The notes: generated by a model from the sequence alone, not told the origin. A DNA stretch of 64,000 nt from Rhodocollybia butyracea (GCA_015501585.1 JADNRY010000300.1:1-64000), one strand, 5' to 3'. Shown: positions 22,083 through 34,070, counted from the stretch's first letter. A program made the numbers and translations.

Positions 22083-22763
22083 GTCGGCGGCGGCATACGG
22101 CTCGGCTCTCGTCGTCGTCGCCTTTGACACCGCGGTTCATTTCGTACTTGGAATCCCGACATTTGTCTACACGTTTCTGCTTGGCCTGGTCATTTCTACC
22201 AGTGCTGAGCTTGCTTTTGGCTCGTTAACTCGTGTTCGAATCAGCTTCAAGAAGATCCCGGAGACTTTCAAGACTTTTATGGCCGTTCATCTCACCATAC
22301 CTGCAGACCCAAAGGACGAAGACTTGCCTTTCCCCAATGGGGAATCAATTAAGCTGTAAGAACCCTCTTTCTTCCTCCTAATGTCTCACAAATGATTGAT
22401 TGATGAACTGTCGAATGCCTCCCCAGGTGCAAGAAGACACTGAATGAGCTCAGGGAGCTGCTTCAATCCCACTTCAGTCACCCCTTTCAATGTCCCAACT
22501 TAGGGCCAATTTTTCATCAAATATTGACCCCCTGGGGCAGGCAGTACCGGGCATTTACCGACCTTGGTATTACCAGATTGGTAGTACCAAGGTCTGGTAA
22601 TACCAGGGCCCAGGTGCCAGGGGTCCTGGTCTGGTACTACCACCTTGGTACTACCAGATTGAAATTTTCAAATCTCTTTTATGGAGCCCAGAGCCATCCC
22701 CTTCAACCCCTACCAGTCATCCCTTGCACTGGACTATTCATTGGGCATGCCGCAAAGTTGTAA
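22083..22763 (+). pseudogene. Membrane-protein exons truncated at a gypsy LTR
   Basis: A strong acceptor (TTTTTTTTTCCAATGCAG, ending 22082) opens exon 22083-22355. It codes two hydrophobic segments (ALVVVAFDTAVHFVLGIP and TFVYTFLLGLVISTSAELAF) followed by a basic/amphipathic stretch (TRVRISFKKIPETFKTF). A 71-nt GTAAGA...CCCCAG intron (22356-22426) joins in phase to LCKKTLNELRELLQSHF. The frame then runs through low-complexity GGTACTACCA-type repeats and stops inside the LTR that starts at 22759. The layout, with membrane helices then a cytosolic helical segment, is reminiscent of fungal FUSC/aromatic-acid-exporter-like proteins, but I cannot confirm this. The 5' exons are not identified. Confidence 0.4.
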
Positions 22764-23014
22764 CGCCTCCTCCCCATCTTGCCTGATTCCCTTCCGGCTG
22801 CGCCTTATGGCGCGGCCTTAACTTTTGTCACATCGCAACTCTTATCTTATCATATCTTACGATTAGATATCATTTCTATTATATTCATTTTGATTACTAT
22901 AACTAGTCGAATTACATAAATTACTGTAGTTCTTCTACACTACGAGTACACAATCGCATAGCCTTTGTCGTGCTCTTTCATGTGAATGTAAGACTCTCGC
23001 CTAAGGGCGTTATA
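22759..23014 (+). repeat. Gypsy 5' LTR
   Basis: It begins TGTAACGCCTCC and ends GGGCGTTATA. It is highly similar to 34093-34348. The internal domain begins CTTTTTTGAGCATC, with no TGG-type primer-binding site visible next to it. Confidence 0.93.
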
Positions 23015-23450
23015 CTTTTTTGAGCATCAAAAATCTTTATTAAAAGATTGTGTGCACAAAACTACGAGAAGTAATAACTACTCGACTAGAATTATAAAGT
23101 AATCTAAACACTTATCACCACTCTTACTCCGCATCAAAAGCGCCAAGCAAAATCAACAAAAGTTCGATCACATGGACCAAAACAGGAACTCAGAGAAGTC
23201 CCAACGAGATGCAAGCAATCGCCACTCACAACATGGTGATGCCACGTCACCAATAAATTCACACGACGGTAGTCATAGTTCATGACTACCACCGTACGCA
23301 GGACAAAGTCCTGAAATTGAGCTGTCTAACGACAGGCAGAATGTAAGTGATGTTGAAGACATCCGTGAGCGTGCGTCGAATACGACGCATGATAAACTAT
23401 CTGAGTCTAATGAGTCTCAGGGAGCCTTTAGCAATAAAGGCTTCGCAGAC

Positions 23451-24710
23451 ATGCATGACCTCAAGGAGGCCATGCAAGAACTATCGCAGTTCTATGGACA
23501 AGGTGCGCAAGCACTAAACCGTATAGCTACCGCGGTAGAACATTGGTCCGGACCATCCAGAATGAGTAAGTCCAGACCGTTACCAGATACTGGTAACCTT
23601 ACGAGCATAGCAATGCCCATAGCCCGACTGCCAGCAGTAACGCCAGCGGTATTACAGGCGGCCATACCGCCTGACAACAAACAAACAAGTCGTTGGGAAG
23701 GCATAAAGCCTACCACACATCCATTCCGTCAAATGATGGGACTATACAAACCACCAGGTGTCCGAGATTGGAGACTTAAAGAGTCTTTCAAGCCAACACA
23801 TAACATATGGCATACGGATTCATTCGATCTGATAGACCCACCTGAAGGTGAAGGTCTATTTGACAACCTTGAAACCGAGGTTGTAGAAGAAGGTGATCGC
23901 CAAAGCAATCCCTATAATAACTTTGGCGACTTTGTAACGATTAGGAAGAATCAAACTTCCCAAACAAACAAAATGCCAAATAAAGGAGTTCATGCAAATG
24001 AAAGCCCAGTCATCGACTTATTGAACTTGACAATGGGTAAATCAAATGAACCCCAGACGCTTTGTTACTCTCCAGTAATAAGGCATAACATCTTCACAGG
24101 AAGACTGTCTCTGGCCCCAAGAGGACCGAGATCGTTACCTACTCCGCCTACAATTAGTATACGGAAGAATGACCCAATCCAACAGACAGAGTCAACAATA
24201 GTGGGACCATTGAGAAATGAGTCCCTTATCAAAGCTCGCGAAGCATTCATTCAAGAATTGAATGAACATTATTGTAAAAACCAACCATTGGTTGATGTTA
24301 GTATTCCTACACAAGGAATACAAACGAAAACAATAGCGCCGTCAGCACCGATAACGGTACACATGGTGCAAACACAGACAATGACACAAGTCATTCGTCA
24401 ACAAAACATGCAAGGACCTGGTCCGAGCACAATGGTACCACCCGCACAACAACAGTTACCTCCGGTAACTCTTACACAGCAAGTACAAACAGTACCTGCT
24501 AAAATGAAGGCTTCTGTAAAGAAAGAGCCAATTACTATGGTGATCCCACCGGTAACAATACAACAAGCAGTACCACAAACAGTAGTACTACCAACACTGC
24601 CAGCTACGATAGTACAGGCATCGCCAATAGTAGTACTGACAACGGTACCACTGATAAACACTGCCAAGATATCAATATTTTGCCTTAGTAAAAGGCAAGG
24701 AAATATATAA
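23451..24710 (+). CDS. N-terminal ORF of gypsy element
   Basis: This 419-codon ORF starts at an ATG with a short amphipathic helix (LKEAMQELSQFYGQGAQALN) and then Pro/Thr/Gln-rich low-complexity sequence. The last codons (from 24659) belong to an inserted MITE, so the natural frame once continued toward Gag. It corresponds to 16006-17094 in the deleted relative, sharing the RLPAVTPAVLQAA and GPRSLP landmarks. It is probably the N-terminal part of a long Gag precursor. No enzymatic motif is seen. Confidence 0.65.
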   Translation: MHDLKEAMQELSQFYGQGAQALNRIATAVEHWSGPSRMSKSRPLPDTGNLTSIAMPIARLPAVTPAVLQAAIPPDNKQTSRWEGIKPTTHPFRQMMGLYKPPGVRDWRLKESFKPTHNIWHTDSFDLIDPPEGEGLFDNLETEVVEEGDRQSNPYNNFGDFVTIRKNQTSQTNKMPNKGVHANESPVIDLLNLTMGKSNEPQTLCYSPVIRHNIFTGRLSLAPRGPRSLPTPPTISIRKNDPIQQTESTIVGPLRNESLIKAREAFIQELNEHYCKNQPLVDVSIPTQGIQTKTIAPSAPITVHMVQTQTMTQVIRQQNMQGPGPSTMVPPAQQQLPPVTLTQQVQTVPAKMKASVKKEPITMVIPPVTIQQAVPQTVVLPTLPATIVQASPIVVLTTVPLINTAKISIFCLSKRQGNI

Positions 24711-25312
24711 CATTTTTCCATTGATTTTTCAATGTTTTTCTCCCCTGCAAAATATCACTTGTTTCAGAAGAAAAAGGTGTGGGAAAATAGATCCTTTTTC
24801 ACCTGTAAAATAATATATTTTACACTAGCTATTTTTCCGGAAATATTTGTTATTTTTCTACATTTTTTGCCACTGAAAAAGTGGTTTTATTACAGTGGCA
24901 AAATATTGTATTTTTCATTGTATTTTTCTTGTGAAAAAGGATTTATTTTACGGCCGGGCCGGCCGGCCCGGACAAAGGATTCCTTTGACCCGTTCATCGC
25001 CCGTTTCTTTTCGCAGCATATTTTTCCTAAGTAAAATCTTCTGAAAAAGCCAATATATTACAAAGGTCATAACAAAGCTTTTACAAAGGTAAAAATTGTG
25101 GAAAAATTACAAATATTTCAAGAAAAATAGATCTAGTAAAATATGTAATTTTTCTAGCGTAATAAGCGCCGAAAAAGGTTGTATTTTCCCACACCTTTCA
25201 CGGAGGCAAAATATGATATTTTACAGGGGACAAAATTGCTGCAAAATGAACTGAAAAATGTAATATATTTCCTAGCCTTTTACGGCGGAGAAATACTGAT
25301 ATCTTGGCAGTG
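24659..25312. mobile_element. CACTA-type MITE, 654 bp
   Basis: Termini CACTGCCAAGATATC and their inverse complement (GATATCTTGGCAGTG) are flanked by a 3-bp repeat aaa (24656-24658 and 25313-25315). CACT(A/G) ends with 3-bp TSDs are characteristic of the CACTA/CMC superfamily. The interior is AT-rich with repeated GAAAAA/TTTTTC and GGCAAAATAT motifs in both orientations, as in CACTA subterminal zones. It encodes no transposase. It interrupts the upstream ORF of the gypsy element. Confidence 0.8.
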
Positions 25313-25361
25313 AAATGAAGTACAGAATAATACTGCACTGACAGCGATAAGATCGCCTAGT

Positions 25362-27539
25362 ATGCCGCTCCCGAACGGGATAGCGAGCGATTGGGAAAGT
25401 CGCGTAGCGATTCAGAGACAACATAACTATAGTCTCAGATCATCCGGTATGATACCGGATGCATTCCCTGACCAAATGGTAAGATTCAATGATGACAGCA
25501 TCCCCATCGACAAACTAACTACTCCACGAGAAGTTTGGGATCGGGAGTATTATAATACTGCCTCACAGAATGCTCAATCGTCGCAACCCTACAAGGGTGG
25601 CAGAGTTAGGTATGCCTCCGGCACACCTGGAGATCCTGATGATAATTCCGACAGCTCTGACTCTAGCGATAGAGACAAGAAGCGTAAAGGTACACCTTGG
25701 TCTGATGAATCATCAGATGATAACGACAAGGAGTCCGATTCTGACTCCTCATCTAACGATTCCTGGGTGAATTATATAATTCAACCACAGGCAAATCTTA
25801 GTAAATCGCAACAGCGTAAGCTGCAACAAAAACTTGCAGCTAAACTGCGAGAGAAAACAGGGGATGACAAACGTCATGCCCAATGGAAACACCAGGTACA
25901 CAGAGTGTATCGACGTATGGTACGTCATGCGGTGGGGAAACCCATCACAACTACAGACGGAGCTAAGAATATCAAGCTCCCAACGCCTGAGGCATACAAT
26001 GGTACGCCAGACGTAGAGATTTTTGAGAGATGGTTAGCCATCCTTCTCAGATGGATGGCTGTAAATCGCTATTGTGGTAAAGACCACGATAAAACACGCC
26101 TCCAGGTATTGGGATTATTTCTCAAGGACAAAGCCCTTGATTGGTACAACAATGAAGTCGATGGACCTCATAGGATCACAATATCCTGGAAATTTGAAGA
26201 CGCCATAATAGGAATTTTCGATAGATGCGTACAAGCATCTACAATACATCAAGCTGCTCAGCAGTTTGAACAAGTAATATACTCGCTGTTACGTTCATGC
26301 CTTTCCATCATTATTCCGAGATGTTCCGGCTCATTCCGAGACTCTCCGAGACTCCTTCACCTTCTCTCACGGTCTCTCACGGCTCCGATAGTTCTCACAA
26401 CCTCTGGCGGCTCCGAAACTCTATTCTCTATTTTATCCCTTCCGATATACCTTTGGACTTCACAAATTCACTCCTACTTCGGCACTCACACTTCCGACGC
26501 CTTTATCGGCCATACCTTCGGCCCGATATATCGGCGGACTCCTTCGGTACTCATTCCTTTCCCACGGCGGTCCGCAGTGCGCCGACGTTCATCTCTTTTG
26601 TTTTTTCTACTCTATTGCTTATTGTTTTATCATTTGTATTGATTCCACCTCGTTCCGGCCTTGGCATTACCTCGGTCCGACTTTATTGTCTTTATTTAAC
26701 AATTAGGTCACTTGTATATAAGCTAGGTACTTTGTACTATTGTTCCTCAGCCAAAAATCACGAGTTACACAAGTTACACAAGCTATACCAGTTATTGCAC
26801 ACTTTTCCGAGCTTTCCTTAAGTCTTTCTTTGTTCCTTATTCTCGCCGTTCTGTCCGATACCGGCCGACTCGGCTCGGTCCTTACCTCGGACATATCTCG
26901 GACCATTCTCACGCTCATACCTCGGTCCGACCTCGGTGATTTCTCGCAGTTTACTTCCTTTCCTTCTGGGACAACCTTGGTGGTGTGTTGGGGGTGTTGC
27001 TAATAGCTTCACCGAAGTCCCACCTTTTCCTCGGCCTTGTAGTCTACTCCGGATATTCTTCCCACAATTCTGATCTTGCCTTTCGGCCCTACATCGGCTC
27101 CGCTTCCATTCCGGCCTAGGTTGCACGACCTTGTCACTCGCCCGCTAAAGGCGTACGAGATTATCATGCCACCCTATTAAGGTGGGCGGCAAGGATGCAG
27201 CAGCTGCCTAATTTGGCTGTGATGCGCAATTGATTCATTAATGGGTTACCCATTACGATACTGAAACATCTAGCAAACCAAGGCATCGTTCCAGAGTATG
27301 CTAAACTCAGAACAATGGTCAAGGCGGTTACTAGACTCGAGGACAATTGTCATCTCGAAGATTACTATGTGACTTCACATAAGAAACCGAGTCCTGAAGA
27401 CTCGAAATATATCACTAAGCGAATACGCCGTGAAGCAAAAGTACAACCAAGTGGTAGTACAGGACCATATAGATCTGGTCCAGTGATCGTCAAAGGACGA
27501 CCATTTCAACTGGTGAAACATCGTTTCTCCAATAATTGA
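25362..27539 (+). pseudogene. Gypsy Gag, interrupted by a solo LTR
   Basis: An ATG at 25362 opens Gag (MPLPNGIASDWESRVAIQRQ). An acidic Ser/Asp linker follows, then the Retrotrans_gag core with AYNGTPDVEIFERWLAILLR, KALDWYNNEVDG and IHQAAQQFEQVIY. The frame is then cut at 26287 by an 850-bp solo LTR. Beyond it, homology to the relative's Gag resumes at about 27180 (RWAARMQQLP...FINGLPITILKHL, GIVPEYAKLRTMVKAVTRLE), with a frame change and an in-frame TGA (27231-27233). That stop lies where the relative has arginine in MWKRFIEGLP. Confidence 0.87.
26287..27136 (+). mobile_element. Solo LTR of an unrelated element, 850 bp
   Basis: The sequence begins TGTTACG and ends TTGTCA (TG...CA). It is flanked by a perfect 5-bp duplication, ctcgc, at 26282-26286 and 27137-27141. 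It has no internal coding sequence and is CT-rich with many TCGG/TCCGA motifs. Excising it with one TSD rejoins the Gag region. This is the footprint of LTR-LTR recombination of a retrotransposon. Strand is given by convention. Confidence 0.88.
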
Positions 27540-28117
27540 AGCCCGTACGCACTGAGAATACACTCAGAAGCACAGGACAGGTAACTAACTCTAAGAGTTC
27601 AAGACCTAAACTGTCTGGTGACGCAAGCACCAGAAAACTCTGCTACGGATGTGGCAAACCAGGACATTTTGCAAATGACCCTACTTGTGAACAATACAGG
27701 CAACCCCGCATGTATGTCATCCAAGAAGAGGATGAACAAGAGGAGATAGAATCTCCGAACATAACTGATCCTAATGACGAGGAATCGTCCGAAGGAGAAT
27801 ACACCCTCGAACCATACGAGGATGAATATGTCAGTCGACTATATGACAACGACGATGACTTTAGTGACTACTATGGTCGCATAATGGAACTGGTTCAAAC
27901 CGATCCTGAGGATTTTGAAAATCCATTAGATGATTGCGGACCACCGGTCTGCATAGAAGAGGATATGGATGATGATTTATTCTTATCCATAGATCCTCAC
28001 TATCATTCATTTATAATGAATGAAGATCGGTTGACTGCTATCAGTCACCATGAAGACGAAGAACCAAAACCTGAAAAAGGTAAAGGTTTTCGAACTTCAA
28101 GTAAACAAATGCCATGA
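27536..28117 (+). pseudogene. Gypsy nucleocapsid (CCHC zinc knuckle)
   Basis: The frame contains a CCHC knuckle, CYGCGKPGHFANDPTC, with slightly long H-to-C spacing. An extended acidic stretch follows (EEDEQEEIESPN, DPNDEESSEGEY), typical of the Gag-protease linker in fungal chromoviruses. It ends at a TGA (28115-28117). The same frame then continues as GPAKDRHPMTAIVNIGG into the protease, so this stop is likely a mutation and not the natural end. Confidence 0.82.
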
Positions 28118-28553
28118 CCAAATAGAGGTCCAGCGAAAGATCGTCATCCAATGACAGCGATAGTAAATATCGGGGGAGTCGAAGTGTTTATGCTATTTGA
28201 CTCCAGAGGCATTAAGCCCCTCGTTTGTTTGCATAGCAAACATAAAAGCTCATCAGCTAGCTGATCAGCATTCACTACAGCTAGGAACTGTAGGAAGTAA
28301 AGCCAAATTCAATTTTGGCATGAGTGTAAATACCTCCTATGGAGGTATTGATGAAAAAGTATACTTCGACATTATAAATGTCGATAGATACGATGTGATC
28401 CTAGGAACGCAATTCATGCGTAAGCATGGAATACAACTCAACTTCGATAAGGATGTAATCCTTATCAAAGGAAAGGTAGCACCATATCTTTCCGTGGGGG
28501 GAGGACACAATGGAATTTGCGCGCCAAACCGCAATGAAAAAGGAAACCCTTAA
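28118..28553 (+). pseudogene. Gypsy retropepsin-like protease, frameshifted
   Basis: The expected active-site strand reads VFMLFDSRG, where family members have a D-S/T-G triad, so the glycine after the serine is missing or displaced. A frame change follows, and the rest of the domain continues as LSPSFVCIANIKAHQLAD, FNFGMSVNTSYG and YDVILGTQFMRKHGIQLNF. The ILGxxFMxxHG element is typical of retropepsins of this group. Confidence 0.8.
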
Positions 28554-28647
28554 CAGGAAATTCCGAAGAATGGAAATGCAAGCTAGTAAAGAGTGACTAG
28601 CTGCAGTTTCAACTTCAAAGAAGTCAAAAAATAACGAAATTCCAATA

Positions 28648-30516
28648 GTGGAAATCGAGATGATAGTGGACAAAGAACATCTTCGTTCAGAATTACAATG
28701 CTCCGCAAGGAGCTTTCCGCACCATTTCCCAGTAATACTGGAGAAATATGATGAAAATTATTCATCACAAACACCGAAAACAACTATGTTATCGGCAGAA
28801 GATTTCGACAATTATGTCGAAGTCTTACAAGAAATATCTCGTGAAATGTTTCCCGAGAGTGTGCGTAAACAAGTTAAGCTTAGAGCTCAACGAGAAAAGG
28901 AGAAGGACAATCCTCCTGAATCCGAACCCGAATCAGGGGACGAGGAGTTCAAGGCAGTTCAAGAGGACAGCCCAATAGACTTCTCCTCGCTACAAAAGCA
29001 AGGACCATTTATGGATGATCAAATACCAATGTATAAAGATATACTCGGGGGAGTACCAGAGGTACTCCCACCACTACGAGAAATCAATCATCAAATTAAA
29101 CTAATTGATGAACAATGCCGATATAATTATTATATGCCTAGGTGCCCAGATCACCTAAAAACGCAACTTACTGATAAAATCAGTAAATACACCAGATCAA
29201 ACTGGTGGATACAGCAACCTATGCTTTGTATTCCAAAGAAAAATGGTACACTACGTACCATTATTGACTATCATCAACGGAACAATAACACAGTAAAGGA
29301 TGTCACTCCTTTCCCTGACCAGGATAACATCCGAACGGATGTAGCCAAACATAAGTATCGATCCAAGATCGATCTTAGTGATGCATACAAACAAATTTGT
29401 ACTGAAGCAGGTGATGTTTGGAAAACAGCATTCGCCTGCATCTTCAGGACATTCGTCAGTAATGTCATGATGATGGGGGATTGTAATGCCCCAGCCACTT
29501 TCCAGCAAATGATGACATTCATCTTTCGCAACTCTATCAGGAGATTGATGTACACACATATCTCGACGATATCTTTGTCTTCAGTGATACACTAGAAGAA
29601 CATGTTAAGCACATCAGAGATGTACTTGATCGCCTTAGGAAGCATCATTTCTTCCTTCGAGCCGCTAAATGCAAGCTCTTCTCTGCTACAGTGGACTGTC
29701 TTGGACATTCCATAGACGATAAAGGTATCCACACGGACACCGACAAGATGGACAGGATTTGCGAATGGCGAACTCCGCGTATGTTCAACAACGTACAACG
29801 ATTCTTGGGGTTAGTACAATACATAGCCCCGTACATGCCAAATGTAGCCCAGTATACTGGACCACTGTCTATAATGACAAGGAACAATGTTCCTTTTGTA
29901 TGGATGCCAGTCCATGAAACGTGCTTTCAGCACATCAAAAGACTTGCAACCACGGCTCCAATACTGAAGCCTATAAATACTAATAAAGATGAGCCTATAT
30001 GGGTCATCTGCAGACTGCAATGCATCGGTATCCGGCGTCGGATGCATGTACGGTCAAGGACCTACATGGCAACATTGTAGGCCTGCCGGCTTCATGTCCA
30101 GAAAGTTTACTGCAGCGCAGCATAACTATAGAGTTTTCGAAATAGAAACTCTAGCTATCCTCGAAGCTCTTCTCAAATGGGAAGATAAACTTCTTGGATA
30201 TCAAATTCATGTGGTCACTGACCACAAAGCGTTAGAATTCTTTCTAACACAACGAAAATTGTCCAGTAGACAAGCTCAATGGATGGAATACCTATCCAGA
30301 TTTGATTTTGATATACAATATATCAAAGGAATAAACAACAAAGTAGCCGATGCATTGTTGCGCTACTACGAATCTGACGCGATTCATGAATATCATGAAC
30401 TGCATGAATATGTAAATGCGGATATACGCATTGACAAAAATCTGGACAATCTTCCACAAGGAAGAGTCAAAGAATTGGCTAAGGAACATGATGGTGGCGT
30501 GAAGTACACCACTTAA
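28648..30516 (+). pseudogene. Gypsy reverse transcriptase and RNase H, frameshifted
   Basis: The RT fingers and palm are clear: QPMLCIPKKNGTLRTIIDY, KYRSKIDLSDAYKQI and GDCNAPATFQQMM. A frameshift near 29550 follows, then the catalytic YLDDIFVFSDTLEEH box and FLGLVQYIAPYMP in the thumb/connection. A second frame change near 30000 leads to the RNase H domain (FTAAQHNYRVFEIETLAILE, VVTDHKALEFFLTQRKL, YIKGINNKVADALLR). The connection-domain tether is in the usual RT-to-RNaseH order. Without the two frameshifts it would be close to full length. Confidence 0.92.
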
Positions 30517-30526
30517 TAGGAGCAAA

Positions 30527-31366
30527 GCTCCTAATGTCTACATCATTCCACCCCAAACAGATGGAATAACTGAACGACTAAATTGTTCAATTGGCCAAAT
30601 CTTACGGTCAATGGTCGAAGCAGACCAAAAAGACTGGGTAGAAAAATATCCAATGATGGAATTCGCATTGAATTCCAGCGTAAACGAGAGCACAGGGTAT
30701 GCTCCCTTCGAGGTAGATGGAGGGTACATGCCATCCATGGTTCGCGAATACCCGAGTGATGCAAAAGTCTCGCCGGGTGTACGCGAATTCGCAGATCGTG
30801 CCCTTCAGCACCTCTCTGATGCCCACGATAGGCTTATCGAGGCAAGGGTAAAACAAACCTTCCATGCTAATAAGCACAGAAGGGATGAACCCGAAATTAA
30901 ACTAAATGATTTAGTTTACCTATCAACAAAAAACTTAAATTTGCCGAGGGGGAGGGCTACCAAGCTCTTACCAAAATTCTTAGGACCGTACCCCGTCATC
31001 GAGGTACACCGAGATTTGTCTAACTACTGAATCGGATTGCCAACAGAGTTGGCAAAGCGTGGAATACACAATAACTTCCACGCGTCGCTAATACGCAAGC
31101 ATCATCCTAACGATGATGCGTTATTCCCTATGCGCTCTGTAGCAGAGCCATACGATTTCGGCAAACCATCCACAGTGGAATGGTTAGTCAATGAAATAAT
31201 CGGACATCATTGGGATGGCCGAAAAATACTATTCCATATTAAATGGAATCTTGGTGATACCACCACAGAACCATACACAATGTGTAAGGACCTAGTCGCT
31301 CTAGATAGATATCTAGAACTTCAAGGCGTCAACGACTGGCAACGACTTACACAGACGACCGGTTAG
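30527..31366 (+). pseudogene. Gypsy integrase C-terminal part and chromodomain
   Basis: Sequence resumes at the STSFHPKQ box that precedes the integrase glutamate region, and it is frame-shifted over the first 60 nt. It continues through ILRSMVEADQKDW, MMEFALNSSVNESTGYAPFE and the SH3-like C-terminal region (KLNDLVYLSTKNL, GRATKLLPKFLGPYPVIEVH). A TGA (31028-31030) stands where relatives read an arginine in N-Y-R-L. The same frame continues into LAKRGIHNNFHASLIRKHHPND and a chromodomain (VNEIIGHHWDGRKILFHIKW, YTMCKDLVALDRYLELQGV). The zinc-binding domain and the first two catalytic aspartates are absent, deleted between 30513 and 30530. Confidence 0.88.
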
Positions 31367-31694
31367 GTCTCCATTCCAATCAAAATATTCTATATAATAG
31401 AATCACACAGAAGCAATGGCATTTGCTTCTTTTAGTAAAAGATTGCCCCGACAATCACATTTGGTGGCTGTACCTTATGTACAACCACAATTGGACAACA
31501 CCTCATGTTGTGCCTATAAAAAGGGAACAAAAAATTTATCTTTCCCAACTTACTCTTTCACCATCATGGAGAAAGACATGCTGTCGAAAGACAACGAAAC
31601 ACCATCACTGCCTCGGCAGCAACAATGACAAAACAATGGCGCTGGGCAACCAGCGCTATCTCCATCCTCTATACCGGCTCAACTGAGCAATCAG

Positions 31695-34070
31695 TTGATA
31701 CCTAATCAACAAATGGTTGGCGCGTCTACAAACCCGCCAGCACAACTTGTGTTCAGCACAGCGAACGCATATCCTGCTGAACCAGCAGGATTACAACAAG
31801 CCAGTAACATGGCAGGTACAGGGTCATCATCAATGGCCTTCAACCAGGTATCCAACAATGTTGGACACCAATTATCACGGACATTCCACCCTAATATAGG
31901 GTGTCGTCTTCACGAGATTTCGAACATGGGGATTTGTCCTCATTGCCAAAACTTCCTCCAGCATTCGATGGAGGCATTCGTTATGGCGGACCCTAGTTGG
32001 ACTGCTGCTGGTAACGCTCAAGAGGAGTACTACCGGCAACATCATCGACACAACGTGTCGAACAACAAAAACAAATCAGCGGTGCAGCTGGCTATCCAGC
32101 TTGGCACCACTAGCCGTGACTTATCATCTCTTATGAGACGGTATACTGATTTACAGCGCACGCGAAATTTGCAGCCTCCAAGAGAGGTGTGACAGATACT
32201 CAGACGAGTTGGAGGGATACGCCGGTATTCATCCACCAGACATGGTCATGGCTCTCCTCGTTATGAGGAGGAAAGCCAGTCTGGGAAACAACGACAGGTA
32301 GAAGCTCCGGCTTCAACCGTATTCTCGTCTAACGACAACTCAGTGTCATTTGACATTGATAGTAGCGCAGGTACAATGGACCTGGATCCATCAACGACAG
32401 GAGCACCTGCTCTGTCTTCTTCCTACGCAGGAGCGGTACTTAGTACCAATCCTGCTTCATCTTCCACCATTCCTCCTGAAACTCAGGAGGATGCTCCGGC
32501 AGTACTGCCAGAACTCCCTCATCGAAGGAGTGATGGTGGCTACTTTGCCACCGATGGCTGGATTTGCTACGGCGAAGATGCCAATCTTGTCGAAGTCAAT
32601 GACAATCGACGACTTCCATTTCTTATGGGATTCACACCGCTCGCGAGGCTACCCTCGCTAGAGCAGAAAATCTTATATTCCCGGCTAACAGCTGAGAAGT
32701 CATCTGGTATCTTAGGATACTTCGCAAACCCACGTTCGCGAGTAGACATGGGTACAACACCTCACGGCGTTGGACCTTATACCGGGTCTTAGACCAGGAA
32801 GTCCGATCTCTCCAAAGAGGAGACCTAACTCACATAAGTGAGTTACAACAAACTCTGCTCATCAACTGGTTCAAACCAGTTTTCATATTGATTGCCCAAA
32901 CTGCTAAGCAGGACAAGGCTGCTGGCATCACTGCTGGCACTCTGGATGGAGAAAACTCCATCCAAAAGAAGAAAAAAGGGAAAGGCCGTATGAAGCCCGC
33001 CCTGTAGGCTGGTCCAGCAGTACTTCTGCCGGACCCTCATCCATTTGAATGGCTCCTGTGGGCACTGCACCGCCGTCCCGAAATGGTACGGCTGATGCCT
33101 GGGCGGCATATCTTGTCACCCCACAAGGGCTGACAGTGCGCCCTTTGGGCATTGTGTACCGTGAAGACAGTGCAGTAAGCAAGTGCTCCATTCGTGGATG
33201 CCAGCTGATCAATCCAAGGCAGCCTGATCCGCCTCCTGGAACCCCTCTGGACGTATGGTCCAGATATTTGCTGTTGGCGGCGGAGGTTATCCTCCGTCAC
33301 CATTATTATCGCCATCTAGTGGCTACGGGGCGGATTACAATCACCTCGCCTCCTCCGCCGCGAACATCGTTTGCTAATTACCTCAATGGCACCATTGAGG
33401 ATGTTGCCCGATTCTTTGCTGAGCAAGGAATCTCCGTTGCGGATCTCGAAGATTCCGCTTTGTATGCATGTAACGCCTACGGCACGTTCATTGCCGTTAG
33501 CGCCGATATTACATAATGAGTTCACTCTTATCCTTGTACCACATACTCGTTTCGGTCTATTTCTCTAATAGAACGAGATCTTGCTCATGGTCTGAGGCAT
33601 TAAGAGTCAGGGCTCTTACAATGCAGCCACCTGGCTGCAAACATTCAATCCGCGTAATGCAGAAGCAGCATTAGCTGCTTCAATACTCAGGGACGTATGC
33701 CCCTCATCTTCGTCTCCCTGCTGGGATCAACGATCACTATTGTACCCTTATGGGTACGATAGACAATTGTCTGCCGGCCATCACTGATGTCCAGCTTACT
33801 CCAACAGTGGTGCCTACGGCACCGCAAGTATTCAACCCGCCACCTGTGCCTGTGCCACAGGCTTCATCTATTGCATCGACTTTGTCAATGACAAACAACA
33901 CTGCTGCTGGAGCCACTGCTCCAGCTCATTCTTCATCTGGACCTGCTTCCACAGGACCGTCTTCATCATCTGGAGATATGTCTCCCAGATGGATGAATCT
34001 GATGGATAGTCCCCCCAGTAATACATCTTACTGGGATTTATCCCATCATATCGTTCGATTAGTACCCTAG
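31695..34070 (+). pseudogene. Extra 3' coding region of the gypsy element
   Basis: Downstream of the chromodomain, sense-strand protein-like sequence continues to the polypurine tract in several pieces. 31695-32792 is one frame broken by a single TGA (32190-32192). A frame from about 32770 includes EVRSLQRGDLTHISELQQTL and ends near 33007. 33049-33516 contains TADAWAAYLVTPQGLTVRPL and TIEDVARFFAEQGISVADLE. 33750-34070 is Pro/Ser-rich. Features include a CPHC pair (ISNMGICPHCQNF), Ala/Ser-rich linkers and a basic KKKKGKGR patch. I recognise no known domain, no transmembrane segment and no envelope-like motif. It may be an accessory protein of this element family, since a 3' extension of this size is unusual in chromoviruses. 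Confidence 0.5.

Noticed and set aside
33049..33516. Envelope-like gene after pol in the gypsy element.
   Set aside because: No signal peptide, transmembrane segment or glycoprotein-like cysteine pattern is present.
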